Shown here: piece by piece, positions 21,075 through 29,952 of the stretch
How the letters are laid out: each line of letters begins with the position of its first letter
How positions within the stretch are numbered: position 1 is the first letter of the stretch
DNA from: Bacillota bacterium
GTDB taxonomy: Bacteria; Bacillota; Clostridia; Lachnospirales; Lachnospiraceae
Direction of reading: 5' to 3'
DNA length: 38,395 bases
Assembly (NCBI GenBank): GCA_023436765.1
Contig: JAEZHX010000137.1
Coordinates: 1-38,395, forward strand
Notes under the pieces: model-generated
What the model was told of the DNA's origin: nothing
What the model saw: only the letters and a program-made list of their open reading frames with translations
Database searches by the model: none
Program-made: the position numbers and the translations under genes

Positions 21075-23171
21075 TTGGCAAGGGACATTAGTATAGCAAT
21101 ATCAGCAAAAGATAATTTCTCATCGGCAATAACAACAATGCGGAATGCAAATCAAGCTTTTAATAAAGACCTTACCGGATTGCAGTCCAAGCTAAATGAG
21201 CTTAATAGGACTAAAATCTCGCTTAAGGTCGATACCGACAAGGCTAAAAATGCTCTAAAAGAAGCAGAAAGACAGTTCGCCCTAACAGGAAAAGCTGCGG
21301 ATAAGCTTAAGCTCGAAATGGCAAATGCCAATTATGAAAATGCTCGCAGGAACTTATCCCTGGTATCTGATAACGCAAAGCAAGCTGAAAGAGATATTAG
21401 AAGTCTTACGAATGCTGTTAGCAAAACAGAGAACAGAGCAGCATCAGCGAAAAATGCTACCAAGGGAATGGTAGGAGTTCTTGCAGCCTCGGGTGTTGCA
21501 TCGCTCGTCGGTAATACAATTACCAGCCTCGCGAATGTTGGAGTAAGCAGCGCCTTGGGGCAAGAAGCAGGAATTATATCAAATAGTGTCTTATCTACCG
21601 GTGCTATGGGAGCTGCAATCGGGTCCGCTATCGCTCCTGGTATAGGAACGGCCATTGGGGCACTAGGCGGCGCGATATTAGGATTATTCCAAGGGCAGGC
21701 TGCAATATACGAGAATAAGGACAAAGCCTTTAAAACATATTACGAGAACCTTTATAACAGTGTATTGGAAGGGCAGAATAAATCACTTGCGAGTGGCACA
21801 AACATTGCAGCAGTCAGGGAATCGAACAGGATATCATTTGCTACACTTCTAGGAGGGGAAAGTGAAGCAGATGATTTTTTATCGTCCTTAACTGATTTTG
21901 CGGCTGTAACTCCTTTTGCTTATGACAATCTTACCAATATAAGCAAGGTCTTATTGGCGTACGGATATAAACAGGAGGAGCTGCTTCCTTTACTTGAAAA
22001 GGTTGGTAACGCAGGGTCTGCTCTTGGTATGAGTACGGAGGATATGCAGTTTGTGGCAACTGCCCTCGGCCGCATGCAGAGCACCGGTAAAACCACTCTG
22101 GAGTACCTTAATCCATTATTGGAGCGTGGCATAGATGTATGGTCATACCTATCGCAGGCATCTGGTAAGACGAAAAAGGAAGTACAGGAGATGGTCAGCG
22201 ACGGTCTTGTACCGGGTGAGGAAGCTGCAAAGGCTATTGCTGACTATATGGGAGCTGATTTTGCTGGCAATATGGAAAAGCAGTCAAGGACCTATTCCGG
22301 ATTAGTCAGTACACTGGAGGATGCGAATACCCAGCTTAACAATGCCATGGGTGAAGGCTATAATTCATCCAGAAAGAACGGACTTCAGGAACAGATTGAC
22401 TGGTTGAGCGGCGAGAGCGGCACAGAAATGCAGGATGCCTATAATAAAATAGGCCAGTGGAAGGCTTCACTTGAAAATCTTTCCGAACAGTATCAGAGAG
22501 ATGCTTTGAATTCCGTTATGACTGGAACAATAGCTGATAGTTTCGTAGATTCTGAACAAAAAGAAGCCCTCGAACGTATTGCTAAGGAATATGCTATTGC
22601 TCAGGCGGATTATTATGATGCGTCAAAGACGGGAAATGAAAAGGCCATGCAAGAGGCAGGAGCTGCCATGGGTCAGGCACTGGCCGAAGCTCAGGCCATC
22701 GCTACAAATGAGTACAATTCCAGTGAGGGTGCTCAATTAGCTCTTAACTCTACGATGCAACTGGCAGAGAATATTAGGAATGACAGTGCATCGGATAAAG
22801 CATATTGGGATGCTGGATATAAGAAGGGAGAGGAGTTTACAAAAGGGTTAGCATCTGCAGTATCCGGAAAAGACTCCTCTACAGATGCAGAATTATACGC
22901 TGAAACACAGAGGGCAACATGGGGACAACCAGGAAGTGGTTACCGGCCTTATGCATACGGATTAAATTATGTACCATATGATAATTATCCTGCCTTATTA
23001 CATCAAGGGGAAAGGGTATTGACGGCAAGTGAAAACCGCAGCCGTGAATCAAGCACGCCGATCAGTATCACAGGAAACAATTTTATCGTCCGTAAAGAGG
23101 AAGATATTAAAGCAGTTGCACAGGAGATAGCAAACATGATTAATCGGGCTTATATTTTAGCACCGCAGTAG
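21075..23171 (+). CDS. tape measure protein
   Basis: This 698-aa protein sets tail length and assists DNA ejection. It begins with a coiled-coil region (about 20-125), then has a strongly hydrophobic Gly/Ala-rich segment (about 130-215, e.g. GAAIGSAIAPGIGTAIGALGG). The conserved tape-measure domain follows: FATLLGGESEADDFLSSLTDF, TPFAYDNLTNISKVLLAYGY and GMSTEDMQFVATALGRMQSTG. The tail part has Ala/Gln-rich helices and a C-terminal PYDNYPALLHQGERVLTASE. It starts at TTG behind AGAGGAGGCG. The length is moderate, consistent with a tail on the order of 100 nm if the usual residue-to-length ratio applies. Confidence 0.92.
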   Translation: MARDISIAISAKDNFSSAITTMRNANQAFNKDLTGLQSKLNELNRTKISLKVDTDKAKNALKEAERQFALTGKAADKLKLEMANANYENARRNLSLVSDNAKQAERDIRSLTNAVSKTENRAASAKNATKGMVGVLAASGVASLVGNTITSLANVGVSSALGQEAGIISNSVLSTGAMGAAIGSAIAPGIGTAIGALGGAILGLFQGQAAIYENKDKAFKTYYENLYNSVLEGQNKSLASGTNIAAVRESNRISFATLLGGESEADDFLSSLTDFAAVTPFAYDNLTNISKVLLAYGYKQEELLPLLEKVGNAGSALGMSTEDMQFVATALGRMQSTGKTTLEYLNPLLERGIDVWSYLSQASGKTKKEVQEMVSDGLVPGEEAAKAIADYMGADFAGNMEKQSRTYSGLVSTLEDANTQLNNAMGEGYNSSRKNGLQEQIDWLSGESGTEMQDAYNKIGQWKASLENLSEQYQRDALNSVMTGTIADSFVDSEQKEALERIAKEYAIAQADYYDASKTGNEKAMQEAGAAMGQALAEAQAIATNEYNSSEGAQLALNSTMQLAENIRNDSASDKAYWDAGYKKGEEFTKGLASAVSGKDSSTDAELYAETQRATWGQPGSGYRPYAYGLNYVPYDNYPALLHQGERVLTASENRSRESSTPISITGNNFIVRKEEDIKAVAQEIANMINRAYILAPQ

Positions 23172-23185
23172 GGAGTGAGAAGTAG

Positions 23186-23791
23186 ATGAAGTTTATCTTT
23201 ATGGATACAGAGAAAAACACAGAACTTGTACTGCCGGTTACTCCGCCAACCTTTGAGGTATCACACGGCATAAAGATCGAGATCATTAACATTCATTCGG
23301 TTGGTGATGTAGCCCTTCCGGGATATGGTACGCTTTCGAAGGTAAAAATTGATTGTATGTTCCCAGCTAAAAGATATCCATTTAATCTGTCAAAAAGCCA
23401 TATAGATCCTTACAGCTATGTAAAAAAGTTTGAGACATGGTGTACTAATCATACGTTACTTAGGTTTATTATTTCAGGCACTCCGGTCAATTTGCCTACC
23501 ATTATATCAGATATTGTATACGGTGAAAGGGATGGATCAGGTGATGTGTATGCAACCATCAGCCTGCAAGAATACAGATTACTCGGTAATAACTCTCGTA
23601 GTGCAGAAAAACCTACCACTGCTGTACATAATTATGTAATCAAATCTGGTGACACTCTCAGCTCTATATGCCGTAAGCAATATGGAGATGCTTCTCTGAA
23701 TAAAAAACTAGCAGTTTATAATGGCATAAAAAATGTAAATCTAATCTATGCAGGGAAGGCATTAATGATTCCTGATAAAAAGCTGCTATAG
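23186..23791 (+). CDS. LysM-containing tail/baseplate protein (XkdP-like)
   Basis: The 201-aa protein has an N-terminal baseplate domain (about 1-135, ELVLPVTPPTFEVSHGIKIE and DPYSYVKKFETW) and a C-terminal LysM domain (about 147-196, NYVIKSGDTLSSICRKQYGD ... IYAGKALMIP). XkdP-like proteins form part of the hub under the tube, and LysM presumably contacts peptidoglycan during injection. It lies between tape measure and the hub protein, as in PBSX. Confidence 0.88.
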   Translation: MKFIFMDTEKNTELVLPVTPPTFEVSHGIKIEIINIHSVGDVALPGYGTLSKVKIDCMFPAKRYPFNLSKSHIDPYSYVKKFETWCTNHTLLRFIISGTPVNLPTIISDIVYGERDGSGDVYATISLQEYRLLGNNSRSAEKPTTAVHNYVIKSGDTLSSICRKQYGDASLNKKLAVYNGIKNVNLIYAGKALMIPDKKLL

Positions 23792-23804
23792 GGGGGTATG
23801 ATAG

Positions 23805-24857
23805 ATGATCAAGTTGATTATCACGAGCGGTAAAGGAGAATATGATGCAACTCATCTCACTCAATCCATTACATGGTCAGGGGATTATCAGCAATGCTCA
23901 AGGACACTTGAGTTTGGGATTCTTTCCTCATATACTGATAGAAATGTGCCGGCTGTACCGTGTGATCTTGGCAGCAGGGTAACCTTTATACAGGATAAAC
24001 GGGTGCTGTTTGACGGATTTATCTTTGAGCGGCAGAAGGATACAGAAAGTAATGTCATAAACATAGTTTGTTATGACCGTGGCATCTACTTAAAGCGCAA
24101 TGAAGCAGCGTATAAATTTACCGGTGTAACCCCTGAAGCAATAACTAGAATGATCTGTAAAGACTTTGGAATAGATGCAGGATCGATTGCAGTAACAGGC
24201 ATTAATATATCCAGGAACTTTATCGGAGTCAGCCTTTATAAGATTATCCAGACAGCCTATACATTAGCTGCAGAACAAACCGGTAAGAAGTATATGGTTC
24301 GGTTTAGTGGTTCAAAACTGACCGTAGTTGAAAAGACTGTGACAGATGAGACGCTGGTAATCGAAGGTGGGAAAAATCTGATGTCTGCTTCCACATCAGA
24401 GAGTATAAGTTCGATGATAAATCAGGTTGCTATCTATAATTCAGAGGACGTCCGTATAGGTACGCAAAGCGATAGCGAAGCAATTAAGCTATATGGGCTC
24501 ATGCAAAGTTATCTTAAGCAGGTAGATGGCGAAGATGTGAAGGCTAAGGCTAAGCATATACTGGCCGAAAATGGAATCAGCCAGAAAATAGTGATCAACA
24601 ACCTAGGCAATATTGCAAACATAGCGGGTGGTACCGTTGTTGTCCGTGAACCTTATACCGGGTTATATGGGCTTTTCTTCATAGATGCAGATGTGCATAC
24701 CTGGAAGCTGAGTCAGTATTATAATAAACTGACTGTAAATTTCAAGAATATGATGGACGAGCAGGAAGCAGGGTCCCTTCCGAATAAGTCGGGCAGTAAG
24801 ACGGCAGATACCTGGTCATATATCAATAAGCCGGGAGGTGGGAATAATGGAGGGTAA
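23805..24857 (+). CDS. baseplate hub protein (XkdQ/gpD-like)
   Basis: The 350-aa protein follows the XkdQ pattern: SITWSGDYQQCSRTLEFGIL, VTFIQDKRVLFDGFIFERQK, NIVCYDRGIYLKRNEAAYKF and SLYKIIQTAYTLAAEQTGKK. It corresponds to the gpD/gp27 hub that connects tube and baseplate. The C-terminal 20 residues are Gly/Pro-rich (YINKPGGGNNGG). Its end overlaps the next gene by 11 bp. Confidence 0.88.
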   Translation: MIKLIITSGKGEYDATHLTQSITWSGDYQQCSRTLEFGILSSYTDRNVPAVPCDLGSRVTFIQDKRVLFDGFIFERQKDTESNVINIVCYDRGIYLKRNEAAYKFTGVTPEAITRMICKDFGIDAGSIAVTGINISRNFIGVSLYKIIQTAYTLAAEQTGKKYMVRFSGSKLTVVEKTVTDETLVIEGGKNLMSASTSESISSMINQVAIYNSEDVRIGTQSDSEAIKLYGLMQSYLKQVDGEDVKAKAKHILAENGISQKIVINNLGNIANIAGGTVVVREPYTGLYGLFFIDADVHTWKLSQYYNKLTVNFKNMMDEQEAGSLPNKSGSKTADTWSYINKPGGGNNGG

Positions 24858-25104
24858 TCCATTTGCAACAGTAGTAAGAGCGATACGGAATGATAGTAAA
24901 TCGCAAATACCGACATCTTATCGGTTAGGTACTGTATCATCGGTCTTACCACTTATGGTTGATGTGGCTGGTACGGTCCAGGATCGTGACTCCCTTATTA
25001 GGAACAGTATGCTGGTCTCCTTTGAAGTAGGAGATCGCCTGCTTCTTTTTCCGATAGAAGACGAACAGAAATACATAATCATGTGTAAGGTGGTGGATGT
25101 ATGA
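24847..25104 (+). CDS. baseplate protein (XkdR/DUF2577-like)
   Basis: The 85-aa beta-rich protein has the DUF2577 pattern: NPFATVVRAIRNDSKSQIPT, YRLGTVSSVLPLMVDVAGTVQ and VGDRLLLFPIEDEQKYIIMCKV. It probably forms the small OB-like spike adaptor of the baseplate. The frame is open from GTG 24838, but GGAGG (24834-24838) fits ATG 24847. It overlaps both neighbours (11 bp and 4 bp). Confidence 0.85.
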   Translation: MEGNPFATVVRAIRNDSKSQIPTSYRLGTVSSVLPLMVDVAGTVQDRDSLIRNSMLVSFEVGDRLLLFPIEDEQKYIIMCKVVDV

Positions 25105-25517
25105 GTATATTCCCGATAATCCAGCCGCAGAGCATCGATTCTGCGACAGAGATGAAAATTTATAAGGAAATCAAATGGGATTATGAAAATAATACACCGG
25201 TATTTAGAAATGGCTCTCCTGTTATAGTAAGTGGCAGGGAAGCCGTTTTAGTTTGGGCTTGGAAAGCTCTTCATACACCCAGATTTAGACATGAGATTTA
25301 TACCTGGAATTATGGATGTGAGACTGAGTCGCTTATCGGGCAGCCTTATACGGAGGATCTAAAGCAATCCGAAGCAGCGCGGTACGTAAAGGAATGTTTG
25401 CAGATCAATCCTTACATCACAGGCGTATCTGACATAACTGTAAAGTATGTCGAGGATGCCTTAAGTATTAAATGTACCATTGAGACCGTCTATGGGGAGG
25501 TGAGTATAGATGTATGA
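25101..25517 (+). CDS. baseplate wedge protein (XkdS/DUF2634, gp25-like)
   Basis: The 138-aa protein matches DUF2634/gp25-like wedge proteins, including the segment VSGREAVLVWAWKALHTPRFRHEIYTWNYGCETESLIG. These proteins nucleate sheath assembly at the baseplate. It is coupled to its neighbours by a 4-bp (ATGA) overlap upstream and an 8-bp overlap downstream. Confidence 0.88.
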   Translation: MSIFPIIQPQSIDSATEMKIYKEIKWDYENNTPVFRNGSPVIVSGREAVLVWAWKALHTPRFRHEIYTWNYGCETESLIGQPYTEDLKQSEAARYVKECLQINPYITGVSDITVKYVEDALSIKCTIETVYGEVSIDV

Positions 25518-26556
25518 AGTAATTACGGTTGAAGGCATTAAAAACAATATTTTAGTACGGATGTCAGCTGACATAGATACCAGAGAGGGAAGCTTTGTTA
25601 ATGATATGATAAGTGCTGCGGCATATGAGATATGGAAGGTGTATCAGTCTCTGGATGCAGTTATCTCGATTGCTTTTGTCGATGAAACCTCAGGCGAATA
25701 TATCGATAAGCGGTGCGCTGAATATGGAATCACAAGAAAGGTAGGAACGCCTGCCGGAGCAACTCTCACTATCACGGGTACGGATGGAACAATCATTCCG
25801 AAAGGTAAGATTTTTATTACCGTGGATGGGCTGGAATATATTACGGATAACAGTACTACGATATCTGAAGGTACCGCTACCGTTACGGTCACAGCTGCAG
25901 AAGTAGGTGAGGATTATAATGTGGCAGCAGGTACTATCACAAAGCAGTTCGTCAATTTAAGAGGGGTAACTTCAGTGACCAATGAAGCTGCAGCTGGAGG
26001 AGCCAATCCGGAAACCGATGAATCATTATTGTCAAGACTGCGCACTTATCAACGAAGGCCCGCAACATCCGGCAACGAAGCACATTATAAACAATGGGCG
26101 GTTGAAGTATCAGGATGCGGTGATGCAAAAGTATTCCCTCTTTGGGACGGTCCCGGTACAGTCAAAGTGCTGGTAGTAGATGAAAGCATGTCTATAGATC
26201 CAGACCTGCCGGCAGCAGTATCTGCGTACATAGAGACTGTTCGCCCGATCGGGGCAAGCGTAACGGTAGATAGTCCAGACGGATTAGAGATCAATGTATC
26301 TGCAAACATTGTGCTTGATGGATCTAAAACATTTCAGGAGGTACAATCAGTTTTTACTTTAGCACTTAAAGCATATTTAAAGGGTATTGTGTTTGAGACT
26401 TACTCCGTCAGTTATGCAAAGGTTGGAAGCTTGCTGCTATCTACAGAAGGAATAGAAGATTACAGTGACTTACTCATTAACTCTGGTACCGCGAACATTA
26501 CAATAGCTCCTGATGAAATGCCAATGGCCGGGGCTGTTACTCTGGAGGTGTTATAA
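25510..26556 (+). CDS. baseplate J-like protein (XkdT)
   Basis: The 348-aa protein is a Baseplate_J/gp47 wedge component. It has NILVRMSADIDTREGSFVNDM and SGEYIDKRCAEYGITRKVGTPA, then a beta domain with AEVGEDYNVAAGTI, the family hallmark NPETDESLLSRLRTYQRRPATSGNEAHYKQWA, and a C-terminal domain with AYLKGIVFETYSVSYAKVGSLLL. The next gene starts directly after its stop. Confidence 0.92.
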   Translation: MYEVITVEGIKNNILVRMSADIDTREGSFVNDMISAAAYEIWKVYQSLDAVISIAFVDETSGEYIDKRCAEYGITRKVGTPAGATLTITGTDGTIIPKGKIFITVDGLEYITDNSTTISEGTATVTVTAAEVGEDYNVAAGTITKQFVNLRGVTSVTNEAAAGGANPETDESLLSRLRTYQRRPATSGNEAHYKQWAVEVSGCGDAKVFPLWDGPGTVKVLVVDESMSIDPDLPAAVSAYIETVRPIGASVTVDSPDGLEINVSANIVLDGSKTFQEVQSVFTLALKAYLKGIVFETYSVSYAKVGSLLLSTEGIEDYSDLLINSGTANITIAPDEMPMAGAVTLEVL

Positions 26557-27084
26557 ATGAATCTGATGGAGTTACTTCCGGTATATTACAGAGGAAATCA
26601 TTCAGTAGAAGAAATTCAGGGAGCTTTAAGCATCGAAATTGATAATCTTTCCAATCGTTTCGGTGAATCACTGGATCAATGCTTCATTAATACAGCCACA
26701 AGCCTTCTGGGCCGGTACGAAGAGATCTACGGCATAAAGGTTGATGTAAGTAAGTCAGATGAGTTCCGGAGAGAAAGGATCAGGGCAAAGATAAGAGGCA
26801 TAGGAACTGTTACGAAGCAAATGATTATTGATACTGCTGCAGCATACTCCGGTGGTGAGGTTGATGTAATGGAACATCCAGAGACTAACAGCTTTATTGT
26901 TAAGTTTATCGGTGTTCTGGGCATCCCCGCGAATATGGCGGATCTCATCGTAACAATAGAAGAAATCAAGCCGGCACATCTTAATTATACTTTTGAGTAT
27001 ACATACCGAAGGTGGGGCGAGTTGATTAGTAATCTGTGGGATGATGTAGCCAATAAAACCTGGTACCAATTATCAACGGAATAG
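26557..27084 (+). CDS. tail protein (XkdU / DUF2313 YmfQ-like)
   Basis: The 175-aa protein has the YmfQ/DUF2313 pattern: a MNLMELLPVYYRGN start, LGRYEEIYGIKVDVSKSDEFRRERIRAKIRG, and a C-terminal KPAHLNYTFEYTYRRWGEL. It links the baseplate wedge to the fibres. The start abuts the stop of the J-like gene. Confidence 0.87.
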   Translation: MNLMELLPVYYRGNHSVEEIQGALSIEIDNLSNRFGESLDQCFINTATSLLGRYEEIYGIKVDVSKSDEFRRERIRAKIRGIGTVTKQMIIDTAAAYSGGEVDVMEHPETNSFIVKFIGVLGIPANMADLIVTIEEIKPAHLNYTFEYTYRRWGELISNLWDDVANKTWYQLSTE

Positions 27085-27096
27085 GAGATGAGATGA

Positions 27097-28743
27097 ATGA
27101 AAAATACAACTAACCATGGGCTGCATAAGCCGGAGCCTCAGACCGACAATGTGAATATAGATGTACTAAACGAGAATATGGACATCGTTGATAAAGGACT
27201 TGTTATCTACCTCGGGACCACCTCCGGATCTGCCAATGCGTATACGATTGCATCAGATTATATCAAGGAACTTTCTGAAGGATTGGCCGTATGCATTAAG
27301 ATACATACAGCATCCACAGCAGCGAGCACGTTGAATATTAACGGATGGGGTGCGACTGCGATTAAGAAGGCTGGTGGATCTGACGCTACCAATCTGAAGG
27401 CCGGTATTTACACACTGAGGTATGATGGCGCAAATTTTATATTACAGGGTGAGGGAGCAAGCGGGGACGCAGCTGCATCTGACCTCCTCCTGGGGAAAAA
27501 GGCAACAACAGATGCAGGAGACATTGTCGGTACGATGCCTGATAATTCTGGAAACACCGTTTCAGCCCCTACAGCAGCCGTAACTGGACAATCCACGGGT
27601 ATAGTTGATGTAAGCGTGCCTTCCACCGGGAAATTCAGTACCTCATCAAAGCTGAGGATATATGACCCTGACTTTATTGCTGCTAATTTCAGGGAAGGTT
27701 CAGAAGCTTTTGGATTGGTGGGTACAGCTAAAGTAGCAGACCCTTGCGCCCAGATATCCAGCCTGACTGGGGTATTCGGCTCATCCGTACAGGGTAGAGT
27801 AGAGTTGAGTTGGGATGTTCCTGCGGACGGGAAAATCAAGGGGTTGATTATTCAGTACAAGACAGACTCATACCCTACTGGCCCAACGGACGGCAACTTG
27901 TTATACGACACTAACGATGTTTTGCCCATACCCTCTTCTTATGTCGGTGCTTTAGCAGAGGGCGTAACCTACTATTTCAGAGCTTTCGCCTATACGTACC
28001 AAAACGCTACCCGTCTATACACAACCTCTACAGCAGGTGCTCAAGTAACAGGCGTTCCTCATAGATTACAAGGTGTGCAGGTATTTACTACAAGTGAAAC
28101 CTTTACCGTACCCTTTGGAGTAAACTCTATCGACATATTCTGTGTTGGTGCAGGTAGCGGAGGTAATACAGGAGGGACATCAGGTTCAGCTGGCGGTGGC
28201 GGTGGTGGTGGAGGATACACAGCTAAAAAGAAAGCCTACGCCGTAACCCCGGGACAACAGTTCGCTATTGTAATTGGAGCAGGAGGGGTAGGAGGTGGAC
28301 CGTCAGCTGCAGCAGGTAAAGCAGGGGGCGCAACTTCGTTTGGCGGAACGGTTCTAGTTGCCAATGGCGGTGCCGCACCAGCAACCTTATACGGAGGTCT
28401 GAATGGGGGTAGCGGTGGTGGTGCATATATTCCTTCAGGAACTGGCGGAACAGGAGGAACAGATGGTAGCTCTGGATACGGCGGTGGAGGAAACTCAGGT
28501 GGAACTGGGCAGGGGTCAACAACAAAAGCGTTTGGTGAGCCTACAGGCACGTTATACTCTGGAGGTGGCGGTGGCTTTCCTGGAGGCACAGGCGGTGCAG
28601 GTGGTGGAGCAGCTGCTGGCACAGGTGGCGGTGGAGGTTATTCAGCTTCTCCAAACACAGGAGGTGGCGGTGGCGGTGGTTGGGCTACCACTAATGGCGG
28701 TAATGGAGGTTCTGGTATTTGTATAGTACGCTGGGGCTATTAA
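27097..28743 (+). CDS. tail fibre with fibronectin III-like and polyglycine-rich tip
   Basis: In this 548-aa receptor-binding protein, residues 1-130 form an attachment region (NTTNHGLHKPEPQTDNVNID). About 130-215 contains the tail-fibre repeat LLLGKKATTDAGDIVGTMPD. About 215-325 is fibronectin III-like (VELSWDVPADGKIKGLIIQY and GVTYYFRAFAYTY). The last 190 residues are extremely Gly-rich (runs such as GGGGGGGGYTAKKKAY and GGAGGGAAAGTGGGGGY), like the polyglycine-II tip domains of phage adhesins. Such tips carry the variable host-contact loops. The proline-rich ORFs on the opposite strand are shadows of the Gly codons. It starts at ATG 27097 after AGGAGATGAG. Confidence 0.82.
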   Translation: MKNTTNHGLHKPEPQTDNVNIDVLNENMDIVDKGLVIYLGTTSGSANAYTIASDYIKELSEGLAVCIKIHTASTAASTLNINGWGATAIKKAGGSDATNLKAGIYTLRYDGANFILQGEGASGDAAASDLLLGKKATTDAGDIVGTMPDNSGNTVSAPTAAVTGQSTGIVDVSVPSTGKFSTSSKLRIYDPDFIAANFREGSEAFGLVGTAKVADPCAQISSLTGVFGSSVQGRVELSWDVPADGKIKGLIIQYKTDSYPTGPTDGNLLYDTNDVLPIPSSYVGALAEGVTYYFRAFAYTYQNATRLYTTSTAGAQVTGVPHRLQGVQVFTTSETFTVPFGVNSIDIFCVGAGSGGNTGGTSGSAGGGGGGGGYTAKKKAYAVTPGQQFAIVIGAGGVGGGPSAAAGKAGGATSFGGTVLVANGGAAPATLYGGLNGGSGGGAYIPSGTGGTGGTDGSSGYGGGGNSGGTGQGSTTKAFGEPTGTLYSGGGGGFPGGTGGAGGGAAAGTGGGGGYSASPNTGGGGGGGWATTNGGNGGSGICIVRWGY

Positions 28744-28761
28744 TTAGAAGGAGGAATGATT

Positions 28762-29100
28762 ATGGTAGTACATCAGGTATTTGCTATGATTAACAAAGTG
28801 ACGATTGGAAACATAGTTGTAGCCGACAATTATGAACTGGCCAATCAGTTAGCCAAGGGGCTATTTGGAAAGGATGCTTTTGCTCAGGAGTGTACTATGT
28901 ACCCCGTATCAATCGGTGATAAGTTCGTAGACGGTCACTTCATGTTCAAAGACGGGGTCACCCCCGTTCCGAGGATGAACACAGCTGAACAAGATGCTCA
29001 GGAAGCACAGGCTAAAGTAGCTGTGTTAAGTGCTCAGCAGGCGGAAATCGCGATCGATGCTGATTACAGACTGTCTCTATTAGAATTAGGTTTGTCATAA
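28762..29100 (+). CDS. tail fibre-associated hypothetical protein
   Basis: The 112-aa protein has a beta-rich N-terminus (QVFAMINKVTIGNIVVADNYELANQLAKGLFG) and a helical Ala/Gln-rich C-terminus (EAQAKVAVLSAQQAEIA). GAAGGAGG precedes two ATGs; the one at 28762 has proper spacing, while 28756 is too close. It directly follows the fibre gene and may be a fibre chaperone or an accessory protein. I recognise similar short genes at this position in clostridial phages but not their function. Confidence 0.5.
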   Translation: MVVHQVFAMINKVTIGNIVVADNYELANQLAKGLFGKDAFAQECTMYPVSIGDKFVDGHFMFKDGVTPVPRMNTAEQDAQEAQAKVAVLSAQQAEIAIDADYRLSLLELGLS

Positions 29101-29118
29101 AAGAGAGGAGGTAAATCG

Positions 29119-29265
29119 ATGAATACTTATGAAAACATGAAGAAGGTCATTGAAGGCGGTAAAAGGACCGATGACGAATTAATGACTATGTGTGATGTGT
29201 TTTTAATGAACCTGAGAATCACTCCAGAGCAGTATAACGAGCTCGTGACCTTAATCAATGCTTAA
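29119..29265 (+). CDS. 48-aa XkdX-like small tail protein
   Basis: The ORF starts at ATG 29119 behind AGAGGAGGT and ends at TAA 29263-29265. The product (MNTYENMKKVIEGGKRTDDE ... RITPEQYNELVTLINA) has the Thr-Pro-Glu-x-Tyr helix start typical of short XkdX-type proteins that follow fibre genes. A terminator follows, ending the structural operon. Confidence 0.55.
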   Translation: MNTYENMKKVIEGGKRTDDELMTMCDVFLMNLRITPEQYNELVTLINA

Positions 29266-29297
29266 CCAGAACAATAAACAAACATTAATACACTAGG

Positions 29298-29318
29298 GCA
29301 CCTATAGGGTGCATTTTT
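29298..29318 (+). terminator. terminator at end of structural operon
   Basis: The stem GCACC / GGTGC with a TATAG loop is followed by ATTTTTAT, directly before the lysis genes. Confidence 0.65.
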
Positions 29319-29333
29319 ATTGCGAAGGAAAGG

Positions 29334-29642
29334 ATGGTAAGCCATGAAATGAGTGAAGTATGGACTATTGCACTGGCCTGCGGAATTCCATCTACAGTCA
29401 CCGGACTTTTAGTTGGGTGGTTTGTGAAGCGGCAAAATGACAGGGACAAGGCAAGAGAAGAGATTAACGTGTTGCTAATCCAAGGAGTCGGAGCATCCAT
29501 TAGCCTGGGAGAGGCTACAGCCATTGCTTTAAGGGATGGTAAAACCAATGGAGAGACCAAAGATGCTTTAAAATATGCCATGGATGCAAAGCATAACATT
29601 ACGAACTTCCTGAACAGGAAGGCAGTAGAACACATTTATTAA
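29334..29642 (+). CDS. phage membrane protein of lysis module
   Basis: The 102-aa protein has one N-terminal transmembrane helix (about residues 9-29, IALACGIPSTVTGLLVGWFV), a basic coiled stretch (KRQNDRDKAREEI) and a conserved-looking C-terminus (LLIQGVGASISLGEATAIAL and TNFLNRKAVEHIY). Proteins of this type precede holins in clostridial prophages and may assist lysis. ATG 29334 follows AAGGAAAGG; ATG 29349 is an in-frame alternative. Function not established. Confidence 0.6.
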   Translation: MVSHEMSEVWTIALACGIPSTVTGLLVGWFVKRQNDRDKAREEINVLLIQGVGASISLGEATAIALRDGKTNGETKDALKYAMDAKHNITNFLNRKAVEHIY

Positions 29643-29673
29643 TTATCCGGAGATCCGGAAGAATGGAGTTATT

Positions 29674-29952
29674 ATGGAAATATTAAGTAAGTTTGTAGTT
29701 GTAGTAGTTATGGCAATCTGCCTGTGTCTGGGATATGTGATCAAGAACAGTTTGGATTTCATCTCGAATAAGTACATTCCACTGATTATGGCGGTTGTTG
29801 GTGTTGTATTAAACACCTGGTTGTCCGGATGGATTTTTACCCCGGAGATACTCTTAGGTGGGTTGGCTTCGGGTCTTGCGAGCACCGGAGCATTTGAAGC
29901 TATTAGAAATATTATTGATAAGGGAAAAGGTGATGAGGATGAATCTGACTAA
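29674..29952 (+). CDS. phage holin
   Basis: The 92-aa protein has about three hydrophobic segments (near residues 4-24, 34-52 and 56-72) and a charged C-terminus (KGKGDEDESD), with the holin-like IPLIMAVVGVVLNTWLSG and LASGLASTGAFEAIRN. It forms membrane lesions that release the endolysin. The amidase gene overlaps its end by 14 bp, confirming a lysis cassette. Confidence 0.82.
   Translation: MEILSKFVVVVVMAICLCLGYVIKNSLDFISNKYIPLIMAVVGVVLNTWLSGWIFTPEILLGGLASGLASTGAFEAIRNIIDKGKGDEDESD

Noticed and set aside
28236..28622. Long proline-rich ORFs on the minus strand and a Val/Glu-rich ORF in another plus frame across the fibre tip
   Set aside because: They are frame shadows of GGN glycine codons in the tail fibre gene and have no ribosome binding sites.
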